Assembly: GCA_026874595.1 (NCBI GenBank)
Contig: CM049316.1
Span: 14,263,839-14,327,838 of the forward strand
Direction of reading: 5' to 3'
From: Sipunculus nudus
Lineage: Eukaryota > Annelida > Sipuncula > Golfingiida > Sipunculidae
Length of the DNA: 64,000 bases
The position numbers and the translations under genes are program-made. The notes below the pieces were generated by a model. That model worked only from the letters and a program-made list of their open reading frames with translations, did not search any database and was not told the origin of the DNA. Below, piece by piece: positions 22,155-34,621 of the stretch (its first letter is position 1; each line of letters starts with the position of its first letter).

Positions 22155-25100
22155 GCAATCAATTCAAGTGATGTGCTTCACTTCATTCGCTAATATCTGA
22201 AACAGAACAGAACTAAATGTTAGCAGAAGAACATATTCAGTGTCATTAACTGGACTGCTATCTCTTATACTCACCCATTAACTAATCAAGTTTTTTTTCT
22301 TCACTTGTACGGTTACTTGATGGCTTACTTGCATGCCTCTGTGGATGTAGTATTAAAATTGGGCAGTTTGTTCGTTATTTACAAGTAAGTCTCTACAATT
22401 CCTCTGTGCCCTAGATGATGGGAGGGATATTTATGTCTTATTAATTTAGTTTATTTTCAATTGTGCATGGAAACACAATTAGTGCAGAATAACTAATTCC
22501 ACTTAGAGTTCTCGTCACAAATTTATAAAATGTGAAATGTCATAGGCAATTATACTCTGCGTGTACCCTAGATCTAAATTAAGATATATTCAATACAGTT
22601 AACTGCCCTAAAAGCCTGATAACAATAAAACCATTTGCACATTAAGAGACGGTACGTGAGATAAAGAAATGAAACGCAACATGAAAAGCGCAGCACATCA
22701 CATTAACAGTAACATATAATACATGCGGAGTTCCATACAGCATATTTAAAAATGTGTAGGGACTTTCATAGCATGAATTGATTTTATTTTCAAAATATTA
22801 TAGTGCGATAAAAAAGAAGAAATATGGTGTTTGAAAACTCGCCCTTTTTTTTATAAATTATGCATGGAAGGTCATTCCATAATACCACACTAATGTACAT
22901 ATATATGAATAACCAGGGCCCAGACTCCGTTCTGACAAGAGGTGCTAAAAATCTGTCCGTAGAGTTCAGTCTAAGACTTTTCCCTTTATTGTTTGGCCCT
23001 ATCTGGAACAGGTAGTTTCAGGTACTCTGGAAATTGGTCGTTGTATTTTTAATTTTTAAATACACTGGTAGGCCTATTTGAGTAGTGACACAAGTCATAC
23101 GGGAAACTGCACTGTAACTGCCATCCATCTTATTGCATCGCTATCGTTGTAAACACCATGAAATCTTATGATAAGGTTACGAGTGAGGATTTCACCCAAC
23201 AAATACATGTAAACTTGCAAACTAAAGTGTTAAATTATATTTATGGTAGACAGCCATTTCCATACGAGTTGGCTATCGTCCTCGAAACCTGTACGATACA
23301 TGCTTGTTACATTCAGATATTCCACGAACGTGTAGGGGAATTGACCAATATGTTGAATTATAATGGGCTCTTTTTCGCAAACAATCGGGGCTTTAAGACA
23401 GTATACAAACATATTTAATGATCTTGCTGATTTATTTTAACATCCTACCTATAATTAAGCCATGAGGGGTTGTGAAACATGACTTTCCTCATCGAGTGAT
23501 GCAGTGCGGTTCTCGACATTACATAGCATGACATCCCTCAGACTCCGGAAATCGTATTATTTGAATTTCTTGAATTAAATGTCTCCAGCTTATAGCTCAA
23601 GCGTCTCTAGCGGAAAATCGGTAAATATCTTCTAAAAATAAAAACTTTTGAATTAAGGGGGGGGGGGAAGGCAAAATTCACAAAAGCGGTGCCATAGAAC
23701 CGAAGCATGTTTAACTAATGTGATCACATTTAAATGCACACATTTGGCAGCGCCAGTAACAGGCCATGGACCTATCCTGTGAAAAAGCTTCCGCATATGC
23801 ATTGGTATTCTTGGATGATATAAGTTTACCTAATAGAGCTGTGCTAGGCTGGGATTCATGATCACATTAATGAATTTACCTCAGGTAAATGTCTCGTTTC
23901 CATCAAAATAATTACCTTCGTCACACAATTTACTTGTGATTGAACTTAAATTATTTCATTTTTCAATTTGTTTGGAATTTATACCAACGATTAAACGAAA
24001 AAGCAAATCGAGCACTCATTAACTCGGTTTCCGTTAGCTTTACCGTACGCAGAGACACTAGTTAAGTCTACGCGCGTGCTCGTCCTGTATCGTCGCGTTT
24101 GCCTCGGTGAGTATGAGATTAGGGTTGTAAGTCCTATATTAGCTGAGTTACAGGTCATTCGGTTTATTAATGGTTCCTGCGTTTCATACTCTTTTTGTCT
24201 AATCTTCTTTCTGTACTGTGTGTCTTTTTTTCCTGTCATTTTATTTATATTGCATGATGGTATAATGTATGAATCCAACTTTAAATATTTAGGCAGGCAG
24301 CCAAAAATGTGATCATGTATGTGCTGGTCCTGCAGTTTGCGGATAACCCTCTGATTTGGGGCTACGTCCTTAATCTGGATATTTGATAGGGCATATGGGT
24401 AGGTATTCCCTTAGCAGTACAAAACTCTATAAGACTTTGACTACCATGAAACTTTAAGTACATGTTTTCTCTGGTACCGGAAAAAAGGTATATATATATA
24501 TAGATTCTCGAAATACATATTTTGCTTGGAAGAGTCTCCAAGGCGCCATGCCTTAAGCCAGGATAAAGATATTAAAAGGTGACAATAAAAGGCGTTGACA
24601 GTAAAAGACTACACTTGTACATTACAGGGGACTTGGTGTATGATCCGACTTCAGACGACACACGGAAGATTCCTGCGGGGTAGGAGCAAGGTATCCCTGA
24701 AACGTCTAGCTGTGATAACGCGACTACCAACAGGCATCTCTGTTCACCATGCACCAGCGCTTATATTGCGTACCAATGACAGATCCATTATGTCATCCAT
24801 TATATTGTGTTCGAACTTGCCAGAGAGAATATGGTTGCAATTGGACCCTTATAGCCTGAGAAAAAACCGAAGTACAACCCATGGGTTATCATTTCCAAGT
24901 CGGTGAATTAAAGTGTGGTAACGGCGAAAATATTAATTTTTCAAATAATGACCAACCAAACTTGACAACCAATACACATCCTCAGTGTACACAAAGGTGG
25001 ATCAACAAATGCGGCCCAATCAATAAATAGTATTTATATCTTAGTTTGAAACATTTAGAACATTCATGCGGTTTCTCACAGTATGTCTAAACTTCATTGA

Positions 25101-26280
25101 TTCAAGATAATACAGCCTTGCAATACAAAAGAATAAATGTAAAAAAAATATTACACACCGTCTGAGGAACAGTTCTGCCGAGCGTGCTGACAAAAATAAA
25201 TTATTAATTCATCCTAACGTTTGTGATTATTTTAAGTTTTGGATAAAATATCAAGACTTTTTATACTGAGTGATTATTCATTGTTGAAATTCTGCAATCA
25301 TGTACGCTCTTTACACAGCGCTTTACCTATAGGCCTAAGTATTTATATCATAAGCTTCTTTAGAAGCGCAAGATTTCCCCTACCTCGGGAGCGTAGCAAT
25401 CATAGTGTGTGTTACCTAAACATTTTCGATTTTACCAGGAATTGTCGTGTTATTTCCTAAATTTCATGCTGCCAATCCATTTTAGATGGATACACGTCTA
25501 GAGTTTCTTACGGAATAGTATGATTGACCTCATATTCGCGAGGTTAAATATTCGTATATTTTCATATATATATTTTTATTTCGTGTTTTCCGAGGGTTTC
25601 ATTTTCGCGATTTACCATACAGCTACTACGCAATGTACATAACCATAATTTTATCAGCTACCTTATGTACGTTAAATCTTAACAATTGTACCAGGAGCTG
25701 AGGAAACAGGTGGAAAATCTTTATGCAATAGTGGAAGATATGTACAAGAATTGAAATTATTCACATCATCAATCTTTGAATTACGATATATTGAAATAGT
25801 ATGCTAATATTGACGCTTCCGGGACAATATACATGAATGCCATTGAGACAATACAATAAATTTCTGTTCACCTGTACAGAGGTGGCGTCTTATTTACGCA
25901 GGTTTTTTTCGCGATAATTCAACCTTCGCGAATATTACAAATCTGAAACCTTCGCGAACAAAAGGCTAACTACAGTATCTGTTTGGAACCCAGGTTTCTG
26001 ATTTATGAGGCTCCACTGACGTCACACATGAAAGGTAGATTCGGAGCTTTGTCTGAGTTATATCACCTTTTGAGAGATGTCCTCCTGCAAGTCAGATGTG
26101 TCTCTTGAGCTAATATCATCGAATGCACACCCTCATCTGTGAGTCCTTCCCTGATACTGTGACGAAGGTTGGTCGAAGCCCAAGAACATCTTCCAGTTCT
26201 CAAATATTCCTTCCGAATGGGACAGGGTAGCTGAAGGCTGCATCTAAACAACCCTGTAACTACTATGGCCAGTAACTAAA
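22155..26280. other. Long stretch without recognised gene
   Basis: Includes an ATG-started 86-codon ORF (23158-23415) in a good context (CACCATGA) but with no recognisable domain and no introns visible. Also a short TA run at 24488-24502 and a G run at 23658-23667. Segments rich in TTCGCG words lie at 25540-25610 and 25880-25960; the second resembles the inverse of about 50830-50920. No gene is supported. Confidence 0.35.
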
Positions 26281-27537
26281 GAAAAGATGTATGGAGGCGA
26301 CCTGGCTGTAATACAGCTTGATAATCATATGGTTCGGTTTGATAGTCCTGTAGCACAGTTAGATAATCCTGAAGTACGGCTTGATAATCATGTAATACAG
26401 CTTGATAATCATATGGTTCGGTTTGATAGTCCTGTAGCACAGTCAGATAATCCTGAAGTACGGCTTGATAATCATGTAATACAGCTTGATAATCATATGG
26501 TTCGGTTTGATAGTCCTGTAGCACAGTTAGATAATCCTGAAGTACGGCTTGATAATCATGTAATACAGCTTGATAATCATATGGTTCGGTTTGATAGTCC
26601 TGTAGCACAGTTAGATAATCCTGAAGTACGGCTTGATAATCATGTAATACAACTTGATAATCATATGGTTCAGTTTGATAGTCCTGTAGCACAGTTAGAT
26701 AATCCTGAAGTACGGCTTGATAATCATGTAATACAGCTTGATAATCATATGGTTCGGTTTGATAGCCCTGTAGCACAGTTAGATAATCCTGAAGTACGGC
26801 TTGATAATCATGTAATTCAGCTTGATAATCATATGGTTCGGTTTGATAGTCCTGTAGCACAGTTAGATAATCCTGAAGTACGGCTTGATAATCATGTAAT
26901 ACAACTTGATAATCATATGGTTCGGTTTGATAGTCCTGTAGCACAGTTAGATAATCCTGAAGTACGGCTTGATAATCATGTAATACAGCTTGATAATCAT
27001 ATGGTTCGGTTTGATAGCCCTGTAGCACAGTTAGATAATCCTGAAGTACGGCTTGATAATCATGTAATACAGCTTGATAATCATATGGTTCGGTTTGATA
27101 GTCCTGTAGCACAGTTAGATAATCCTGAAGTACGGCTTGATAATCATGTAATACAGCTTGATAATCATATGGTTCGGTGTGATAGTCCTGTAGCACAGTT
27201 AGATAATCCTGAAGTACGGCTTGATAATCATGTAATACAACTTGATAATCATATGGTTCGGTTTGATAGTCCTGTAGCACAGTAAGATAATCCTCAAGTA
27301 CGGGTTGATAATCATGTAATACAGCTTGATAATCATATGGTTCGGTTTGATAGCCCTGTAGCACAGTTAGATAATCCTGAAGTACGGCTTGATAATCATG
27401 TAATACAGCTTGATAATCATATGGTTCGGTTTGATAGCCCTGTAGCACAGTTAGATAATCCTGAAGTACGGCTTGATAATCATGTAATACAGCTTGATAA
27501 TCATATGGTTCGGTTTGATAGCCCTGTAGCACAGTAA

Positions 27538-29301
27538 GATAATCCTGAAGTACGGCTTGATAATCATGTAATACAGCTTGATAATCATATGGCTCGGTTT
27601 GATAGTCCTGTAGCACAGTTAGATAATCCTGAAGTACGGCTTGATAATCATGTAATACAGCTTGATAATCATATGGCTCGGTTTGATAGCCCTGTAGCAC
27701 AGTTAGATAATCCTGAAGTACGGCTTGATAATCATGTAATACAGCTTGATAATCATATGGTTCGGTTTGATAGTCCTGTAGCACAGTTAGATAATCCTAA
27801 AGTACGGCTTGATAATCATGTAATACAGCTTGATAATCATATGGTTCGGTTTGATAGTCCTGTAGCACAGTTAAATAATCCTGAAGTACGGCTTGATAAT
27901 CATGTAATACAGCTTGATAATCATATGGTTCGGTTTGATAGCCCTGTAGCACAGTTAGATAATCCTGAAGTACGGCTTGATAATCATGTAATACAGCTTG
28001 ATAATCATATGGTTCTGTTTGATAGCCCTGTAGCACTGTTAGATAATCCTGAAGTACGGCTTGATAATCATGTAATACAGCTTGATAATCATATGGTTCG
28101 GTTTGATAGTCCTGTAGCACAGTTAAATAATCCTGAAGTACGGCTTGATAATCATGTAATACAGCTTGATAATCATATGGTTCGGTTTGATAGCCCTGTA
28201 GCACAGTTAGATAATCCTGAAGTACGGCTTGATAATCATGTAATACAGCTTGATAATCATATGGTTCGGTTTGATAGCCCTGTAGCACAGTTAAATAATC
28301 CTGAAGTACGGCTTGATAATCATGTAATACAGCTTGATAATCATATGGTTCGGTTTGATAGTCCTGTAGCACAGTTAAGTAATCCTGAAGTACGGCTTGA
28401 TAATCATGTAATACAGCTTGATAATCATATGGTTCGGTTTAATAGTCCTGTAGCACAGTTAGATAATCCTGAAGTACGGCTTGATAATCATGTAATACAG
28501 CTTAATAATCATATGGCTCGGTTTGATAGCCCTGTAGCACAGTTAGATAATCCTGAAGTACGGCTTGATAATCATGTAATACAGCTTGATAATCATATGG
28601 TTCGGTTTGATAGCCCTGTAGCACAGTTAGATAATCCTGAAGTACGGCTTGATAATCATGTAATACAGCTTGATAATCATATGGTTCGGTTTGATAGTCC
28701 TGTAGCACAGTTAAATAATCCTGAAGTACGGCTTGATAATCATGTAATACAGCTTGATAATCAAATGGTTCGGTTTGATAGCCCTGTAGCACAGTTAGAT
28801 AATCCTGAAGTACGGCTTGATAATCATGTAATACAGCTTGATAATCATATGGTTCGGTTTGATAGCCCTGTAGCACAGTTAGATAATCCTATAGTACGGC
28901 TTGATAATCATGTAATACAACTTGATAATCATTTGGTTCGGTTTGATAGCCCTGTAGCACAGTTAGATAATCCTGAAGTACGGCTTGATAATCATGTAAT
29001 ACAGCTTGATAATCATATGGTTCGGTTTGATAGCCTTGTAGCACAGTTAGGTAATCCTGAAGTACGGCTTGATAATCATGTAATACAGCTTGATAATCAT
29101 ATGGTTCGGTTTGATAGCCCTGTAGCACAGTTAGATAATCCTGAAGTACGGCTTGATAATCATGTAATACAGCTTGATAATCATATGGTTCGGTTTGATA
29201 GCCCTGTAGCACAGTTAGATAATCCTGAAGTACGGCTTGATAATCATGTAATACAGCTTGATAATCATATGGTTCGGTTTGATAGCCCTGTAGCACAGTA
29301 A
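27538..29301 (+). repeat. 1764-bp (21-unit) block, first copy
   Basis: Diagnostic variants in this block (CTAAAG in place of CTGAAG at 27798, AAATAATCC units, AAGTAATCC at 28377, CTATAG at 28889, TTGTAGC at 29036) recur in the same order exactly 1764 bp downstream. This shows a recent duplication of 21 consecutive units. Confidence 0.85.
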
Positions 29302-31065
29302 GATAATCCTGAAGTACGGCTTGATAATCATGTAATACAGCTTGATAATCATATGGTTCGGTTTGATAGTCCTGTAGCACAGTTAGATAATCCTGAAGTA
29401 CGGCTTGATAATCATGTAATACAGCTTGATAATCATATGGCTCGGTTTGATAGCCCTGTAGCACAGTTAGATAATCCTGAAGTACGGCTTGATAATCATG
29501 TAATACAGCTTGATAATCATATGGTTCGGTTTGATAGTCCTGTAGCACAGTTAGATAATCCTAAAGTACGGCTTGATAATCATGTAATACAGCTTGATAA
29601 TCATATGGTTCGGTTTGATAGTCCTGTAGCACAGTTAAATAATCCTGAAGTACGGCTTGATAATCATGTAATACAGCTTGATAATCATATGGTTCGGTTT
29701 GATAGCCCTGTAGCACAGTTAGATAATCCTGAAGTACGGCTTGATAATCATGTAATACAGCTTGATAATCATATGGTTCGGTTTGATAGCCCTGTAGCAC
29801 TGTTAGATAATCCTGAAGTACGGCTTGATAATCATGTAATACAGCTTGATAATCATATGGTTCGGTTTGATAGTCCTGTAGCACAGTTAAATAATCCTGA
29901 AGTACGGCTTGATAATCATGTAATACAGCTTGATAATCATATGGTTCGGTTTGATAGCCCTGTAGCACAGTTAGATAATCCTGAAGTACGGCTTGATAAT
30001 CATGTAATACAGCTTGATAATCATATGGTTCGGTTTGATAGCCCTGTAGCACAGTTAAATAATCCTGAAGTACGGCTTGATAATCATGTAATACAGCTTG
30101 ATAATCATATGGTTCGGTTTGATAGTCCTGTAGCACAGTTAAGTAATCCTGAAGTACGGCTTGATAATCATGTAATACAGCTTGATAATCATATGGTTCG
30201 GTTTAATAGTCCTGTAGCACAGTTAGATAATCCTGAAGTACGGCTTGATAATCATGTAATACAGCTTAATAATCATATGGCTCGGTTTGATAGCCCTCTA
30301 GCACAGTTAGATAATCCTGAAGTACGGCTTGATAATCATGTAATACAGCTTGATAATCATATGGTTCGGTTTGATAGCCCTGTAGCACAGTTAGATAATC
30401 CTGAAGTACGGCTTGATAATCATGTAATACAGCTTGATAATCATATGGTTCGGTTTGATAGTCCTGTAGCACAGTTAAATAATCCTGAAGTACGGCTTGA
30501 TAATCATGTAATACAGCTTGATAATCATATGGTTCGGTTTGATAGCCCTGTAGCACAGTTAGATAATCCTGAAGTACGGCTTGATAATCATGTAATACAG
30601 CTTGATAATCATATGGTTCGGTTTGATAGCCCTGTAGCACAGTTAGATAATCCTATAGTACGGCTTGATAATCATGTAATACAACTTGATAATCATTTGG
30701 TTCGGTTTGATAGCCCTGTAGCACAGTTAGATAATCCTGAAGTACGGCTTGATAATCATGTAATACAGCTTGATAATCATATGGTTCGGTTTGATAGCCT
30801 TGTAGCACAGTTAGGTAATCCTGAAGTACGGCTTGATAATCATGTAATACAGCTTGATAATCATATGGTTCGGTTTGATAGCCTTGTAGCACAGTTAGGT
30901 AATCCTGAAGTACGGCTTGATAATCATGTAATACAGCTTGATAATCATATGGCTCGGTTTGATAGCCCTGTAGCACAGTTAGATAATCCTGAAGTACGGC
31001 TTGATAATCATGTAATACAGCTTGATAATCAAATGGTTCGGTTTGTTGGCCCTGAAGCACAGTTA
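29302..31065 (+). repeat. 1764-bp (21-unit) block, second copy
   Basis: Matches 27538-29301 unit by unit, including the same rare variants. It differs by a few substitutions and diverges toward the right end, where the TTGTAGC/TTAGGTAAT unit is itself repeated. Confidence 0.85.
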
Positions 31066-31372
31066 GATAATCCTGAAGTACGGCTTGATAATCATGTAAT
31101 ACAGCTTGATAATCATATGGTTCGGTTTGATAGTCCTGTAGCACAGTTAGATGATCCTGAAGTACGGCTTGATAATCATGTAATACAGCTTGATAATCAT
31201 ATGGTTCGGTTTGATAGTCCTGAAGCACAGTTAGATAATCCTGAAGTACGGCTTGATAATCATGTAATACAGCTTGATAATCCGGTACTACGGCTTGATA
31301 ATCCCGCAGTGAGTTTTGAAAATCCTGTGATATGGCTTATCAATCCTGCTGTATGGCTTGCGTGGCATTAGC

Positions 31373-32555
31373 TGTGAATGCACGACTTAGCAGACATAAT
31401 ATCTGGATCAAATTAAGCGTCTTGTCTTTTGGTTAAAGCAATCATGCCGAAAACTAATTTACAATATCCATCAGCTCTTCTGCAAATGTACCGCTGCATA
31501 TCTGGCACTCATGATATTACGCTCCGGTCAAAGAAGAGGAATATACCCATAAGAAAACATACGATTGAACAAATACATAAAAACCTATATGGCGACCATC
31601 AACGTTTTCTGCGGCTTGTACGACATTACTGCCAATCACGTTAACAAATTTTTGGCACCCGTGTTATTTTCACTCCCCCTCAGTGCCATCACCTCCTCCA
31701 CTATTTTCAATCAATGCTTTTCCCTATTTATCTCTGAGTTGAGGAGCTACCATTATAACCCTTTATCGTGAACTTTCGATGAACCTGGCTAAACCATGTT
31801 AAATCAACCTAATCAAATTATGAAAAAAATGGTTTTTTTTTCCTATGCGGTCATCTCATTCCTCTTTTTTTCTACAGATTTTCCATAAAAAATCACATGA
31901 TCACCGGACAACATAATAATAACAGAATTGATTATTAAATAATTAAAAGCGTGTAAAAAAAAACTCAATTGTGTCTAAATTTCATTATTTTATTTGCTTT
32001 AAATAAATATTCTAACGATCAGCTTGAGTACAGATATTATATCAGGATATTTTAACCGAAAATCAAATAATTTTGTTGATGCGGGGGAGAAAATGACGCA
32101 TGTGATGCCTGAGAAACAAACACTATTTTACCTTAATTGTCTGGTCTTCTTTTTCTAACGTGCGACAGTACTTGTAAGTGGTAACATATATTCACAAAAT
32201 GGGGTAATATTCCTCAACAAGACGTTTACCGCAGTTCTCTATATGACCAGTTTTGCCACTGGTCGGAACAAAAAAAAATCGCGATAGAAAATCTCTGATC
32301 AGGAAATATACGTGGGGGGGGGGGGAAGAAAAGATGATAACATGTGGGTGGTCTTTAATTTGGGGTACTTCCCAACACGTATTTTTATTCACTTAGTGAT
32401 CCATATTTCCAACATCTGTCCCCCCCCCCCCCCCAAGTATTTGCATTTACTTATTCGGCCCATCCCCTCGCTAAATCGGGCATAACGGACTGCACATTTG
32501 TGAATATTCCTGGAAGTCCTTTCTGGGTCCGGACCATGAGCCGGATCCACACCAA
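31373..32555. other. No gene recognised; homopolymer G and C runs
   Basis: Contains a G run at about 32313-32325 and a C run at about 32420-32434 in otherwise AT-rich sequence. No motif-bearing ORF. Confidence 0.35.
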
Positions 32556-32559
32556 AATC

Positions 32560-32712
32560 CAATCGTAATTGATTCTTATTAGCCTATTCCCGAAATGCCC
32601 TGAAATATCATGTGATTCGGTTCTTGATTGCGCGAGTTATTTTGTGAACAAACAAACACAAAGACATACACACAAGAACGCAAATGATAGTATACCCTCA
32701 GGGCGGAGGTAA
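32560..32712 (+). repeat. SINE- or LINE-tail-like repeat, copy 1
   Basis: A segment containing GCCCTGAAATATCATGTGAT, a GCGCGAGTTATTTTGTGAAC block, a CA-rich run and the terminal GTATACCCTCAGGGCGGAGG. It matches 34060-34204 closely and 52780-52935 more loosely. The shared right end suggests a common 3' terminus of a retroposed family. Confidence 0.6.
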
Positions 32713-32719
32713 AGATGAA

Positions 32720-33997
32720 GACAGTTTACGTAAAAAAAAACAAGCTTTTCTATGTTCTATGTGAATAATCTCAGGGGGGACATACGAGATATTTAATGCC
32801 GAATGGAAAGACGTGCTAAAACTGAATAAAGGCATCAGACGGAACTTAATTCAATATAAACGCATCACTCGAGTAGAGTTTTACAACATTAGCAATATGG
32901 TACGGCTTTAAATTTACCCTTACACTTTAATATACTATATCTTCCGTGAAAAACTATTTTTGTATTGGGTAGACGTGACAAATAGACCGTTTCAAATCCA
33001 ATAAAACAAACTTTTTTTCTGATTATGGAACTAAAAAATCCATAGACGTTACAAGAGTTTGTCACGAAAGTATTTTGTTAACATTAACACCATTGTAGCG
33101 GGGAGGGGGGGGGGTGCCCTCTGTAACCCCAGAGCTGTCGTCCCGGTTCTTTAATTTGTTAAAACTAAGAACTCGCACACGAAATTTCGTGACAGAAATA
33201 AATGCTGCACTCAATTGCCGGACGGGGTCTGAACGTTTAATTGGTTAGCTAGGCTCAAACTGCTGGCGACCGAGGTTCACTTGGGTACCCATGAGTATAA
33301 TGAGAAGTACCCAAGTATTAGTTATTATTAATGTCTGCACGATACATGTATAGTATGATGGTTGAAATCGCCAACCGATCACCGGTCACCGGAAGAAATA
33401 TAATCAAGGTCTTTCGGTGTGCAAGTCTAGGGTTACCAAGTGCATATATGTCTTTGTGACGACACATTTGGCTCCTGAACTTTCAAAGCTATCGGTGCCT
33501 GATAGGTTTCAGGATCAGTTATGGGTTTTCACTCCGAATAAAAACCACGTGCGGTTCAAAGGGTGCAGTAATTAGGTCACCTTTCATTCGAAACACCTCG
33601 GTCGAATCCGTTGGCTTCTAGCCTCGAATGTATCTATGGCCCGATGATACACCAGCAATTTTGGAGAAGTTCGCCCCGCCGGGTTGCCATTTCTACTGAC
33701 TTGTCTAAGTAATGATCACAGTTTCTACAAAGAACATATAGATTTGCCATAATACTGTGTATTATGTGGGCTTGATTTGTTGCTTGACATCAACTTATAC
33801 CAGGTTCGGACAGTAATTAAACTAGAATGTTTACATCCTTCGAGATTTTTCTAAGGCTCTTCACGACCAATTAATTTAGGTGAATAGCCCTGATCCATTA
33901 CTTTTAATTTGGAATTAAACAGTTTATCTCTACATTAATATAAGATTTGATATGATTATTATTATCTGGCTCAGATATCAATTGATTACTAAGTCAT
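32720..33997. other. No gene recognised; possible tRNA-like trace
   Basis: At about 33240-33290 the words TTAGCTAGGCTC and GAGGTTCACTTGGG are spaced roughly like pol III A and B boxes, possibly a decayed SINE. A G run lies at 33103-33113. The rest is unassigned. Confidence 0.25.
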
Positions 33998-34059
33998 AAA
34001 CTACAATTTTCAAAAACAATGTATTTTCGATCTCTCATGTTTCGTGATGTTTCGTGATA
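33998..34059 (+). repeat. Left member of ~55-bp direct repeat around SINE-like copy 2
   Basis: AAACTACAATTTTCA through TCATGTTTCGTGAT is repeated at 34235-34287 in the same orientation. This brackets the element between them. Confidence 0.6.
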
Positions 34060-34204
34060 TTGATTCTTTATTAGCCCATTCTCGAAGTGCCCTGAAATAT
34101 CATGTGATTCGGTTCTTGACTGCGCGAGTTATTTTGCTAACTAACAAACACACAAACATACACACAAGAAAGCAAATGAAAGTATACCCTCAGGGCGGAG
34201 GTAC
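34060..34204 (+). repeat. SINE- or LINE-tail-like repeat, copy 2
   Basis: Close relative of 32560-32712 in the same orientation, ending GTATACCCTCAGGGCGGAGG. It is bracketed by a ~55-bp direct repeat, longer than a usual target duplication. Confidence 0.6.
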
Positions 34205-34234
34205 GTTTCATCATGTTTCGTGATGCTTCGTGAT

Positions 34235-34287
34235 AACTACAATTTTCATAAACAATGTATTTTCCATCTCTCATGTTTCGTGATATT
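34235..34287 (+). repeat. Right member of ~55-bp direct repeat
   Basis: Second copy of 33998-34059, with a few substitutions. Confidence 0.6.
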
Positions 34288-34621
34288 TAATAGTCTGTCA
34301 ATATGGGTAATAAGATAGAAGTGGCGACCTTGCTGTGAAAATAAGGTCACAATTCATTTTGGAATTCATAGGAATTAATTTCAGATTGTGCAGAATATTT
34401 ATAATAAAGTTTATATGTAAAACGTATAAAGAAATAATGCCGACATTTAACATTAGAATAACCTTTATTCTAAATTCTTTTTATAATTTGAACAATTTTC
34501 ACGGAAGAGAGAGGAGCTTTTGTAAGGAATATTCGCAATAAGTTTTAATTTTTAAGGTAGCATCGCTGGCAAATTCCCCTTGAATAAAATAAGCCAAAAG
34601 GTCATTTAAAATTCATATAAT

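Larger units (their letters stand above)
26308..31372 (+). repeat. 84-bp minisatellite of 59 units, each four 21-bp monomers
   Basis: From 26317 to 31272 there are exactly 59 units of 84 bp with no net length change. Each unit is four related 21-bp monomers, for example CTTGATAATCATATGGTTCG plus G, so the translated pattern is four 7-residue blocks of the form (L/F)D(N/S)xxVx. After 31272 the 21-bp periodicity continues in diverged form to the stop at 31369-31371. The plus frame from 26287 is open to 31371 except for three TAA codons (27283, 27535, 29299), each from one TTA-to-TAA change. The minus strand is also largely open. Common differences (AGT/AGC, GTT/GCT, GAT/AAT) do not clearly favour coding. 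I call it a minisatellite and not a gene, but a repetitive coding exon is not excluded. Confidence 0.9.

Noticed and set aside
23158..23415. 86-codon ORF with a good start context as a small gene
   Set aside because: No recognisable domain, signal peptide, polyadenylation or splice evidence; the length is unremarkable for a 64-kb six-frame search.
26276..30136. Long minus-strand ORFs (up to 502 codons) with QDYQTEPYDY-type repeats
   Set aside because: They are the antisense reading of the 84-bp minisatellite; the period is a multiple of three and lacks stops in this frame, so openness is automatic.
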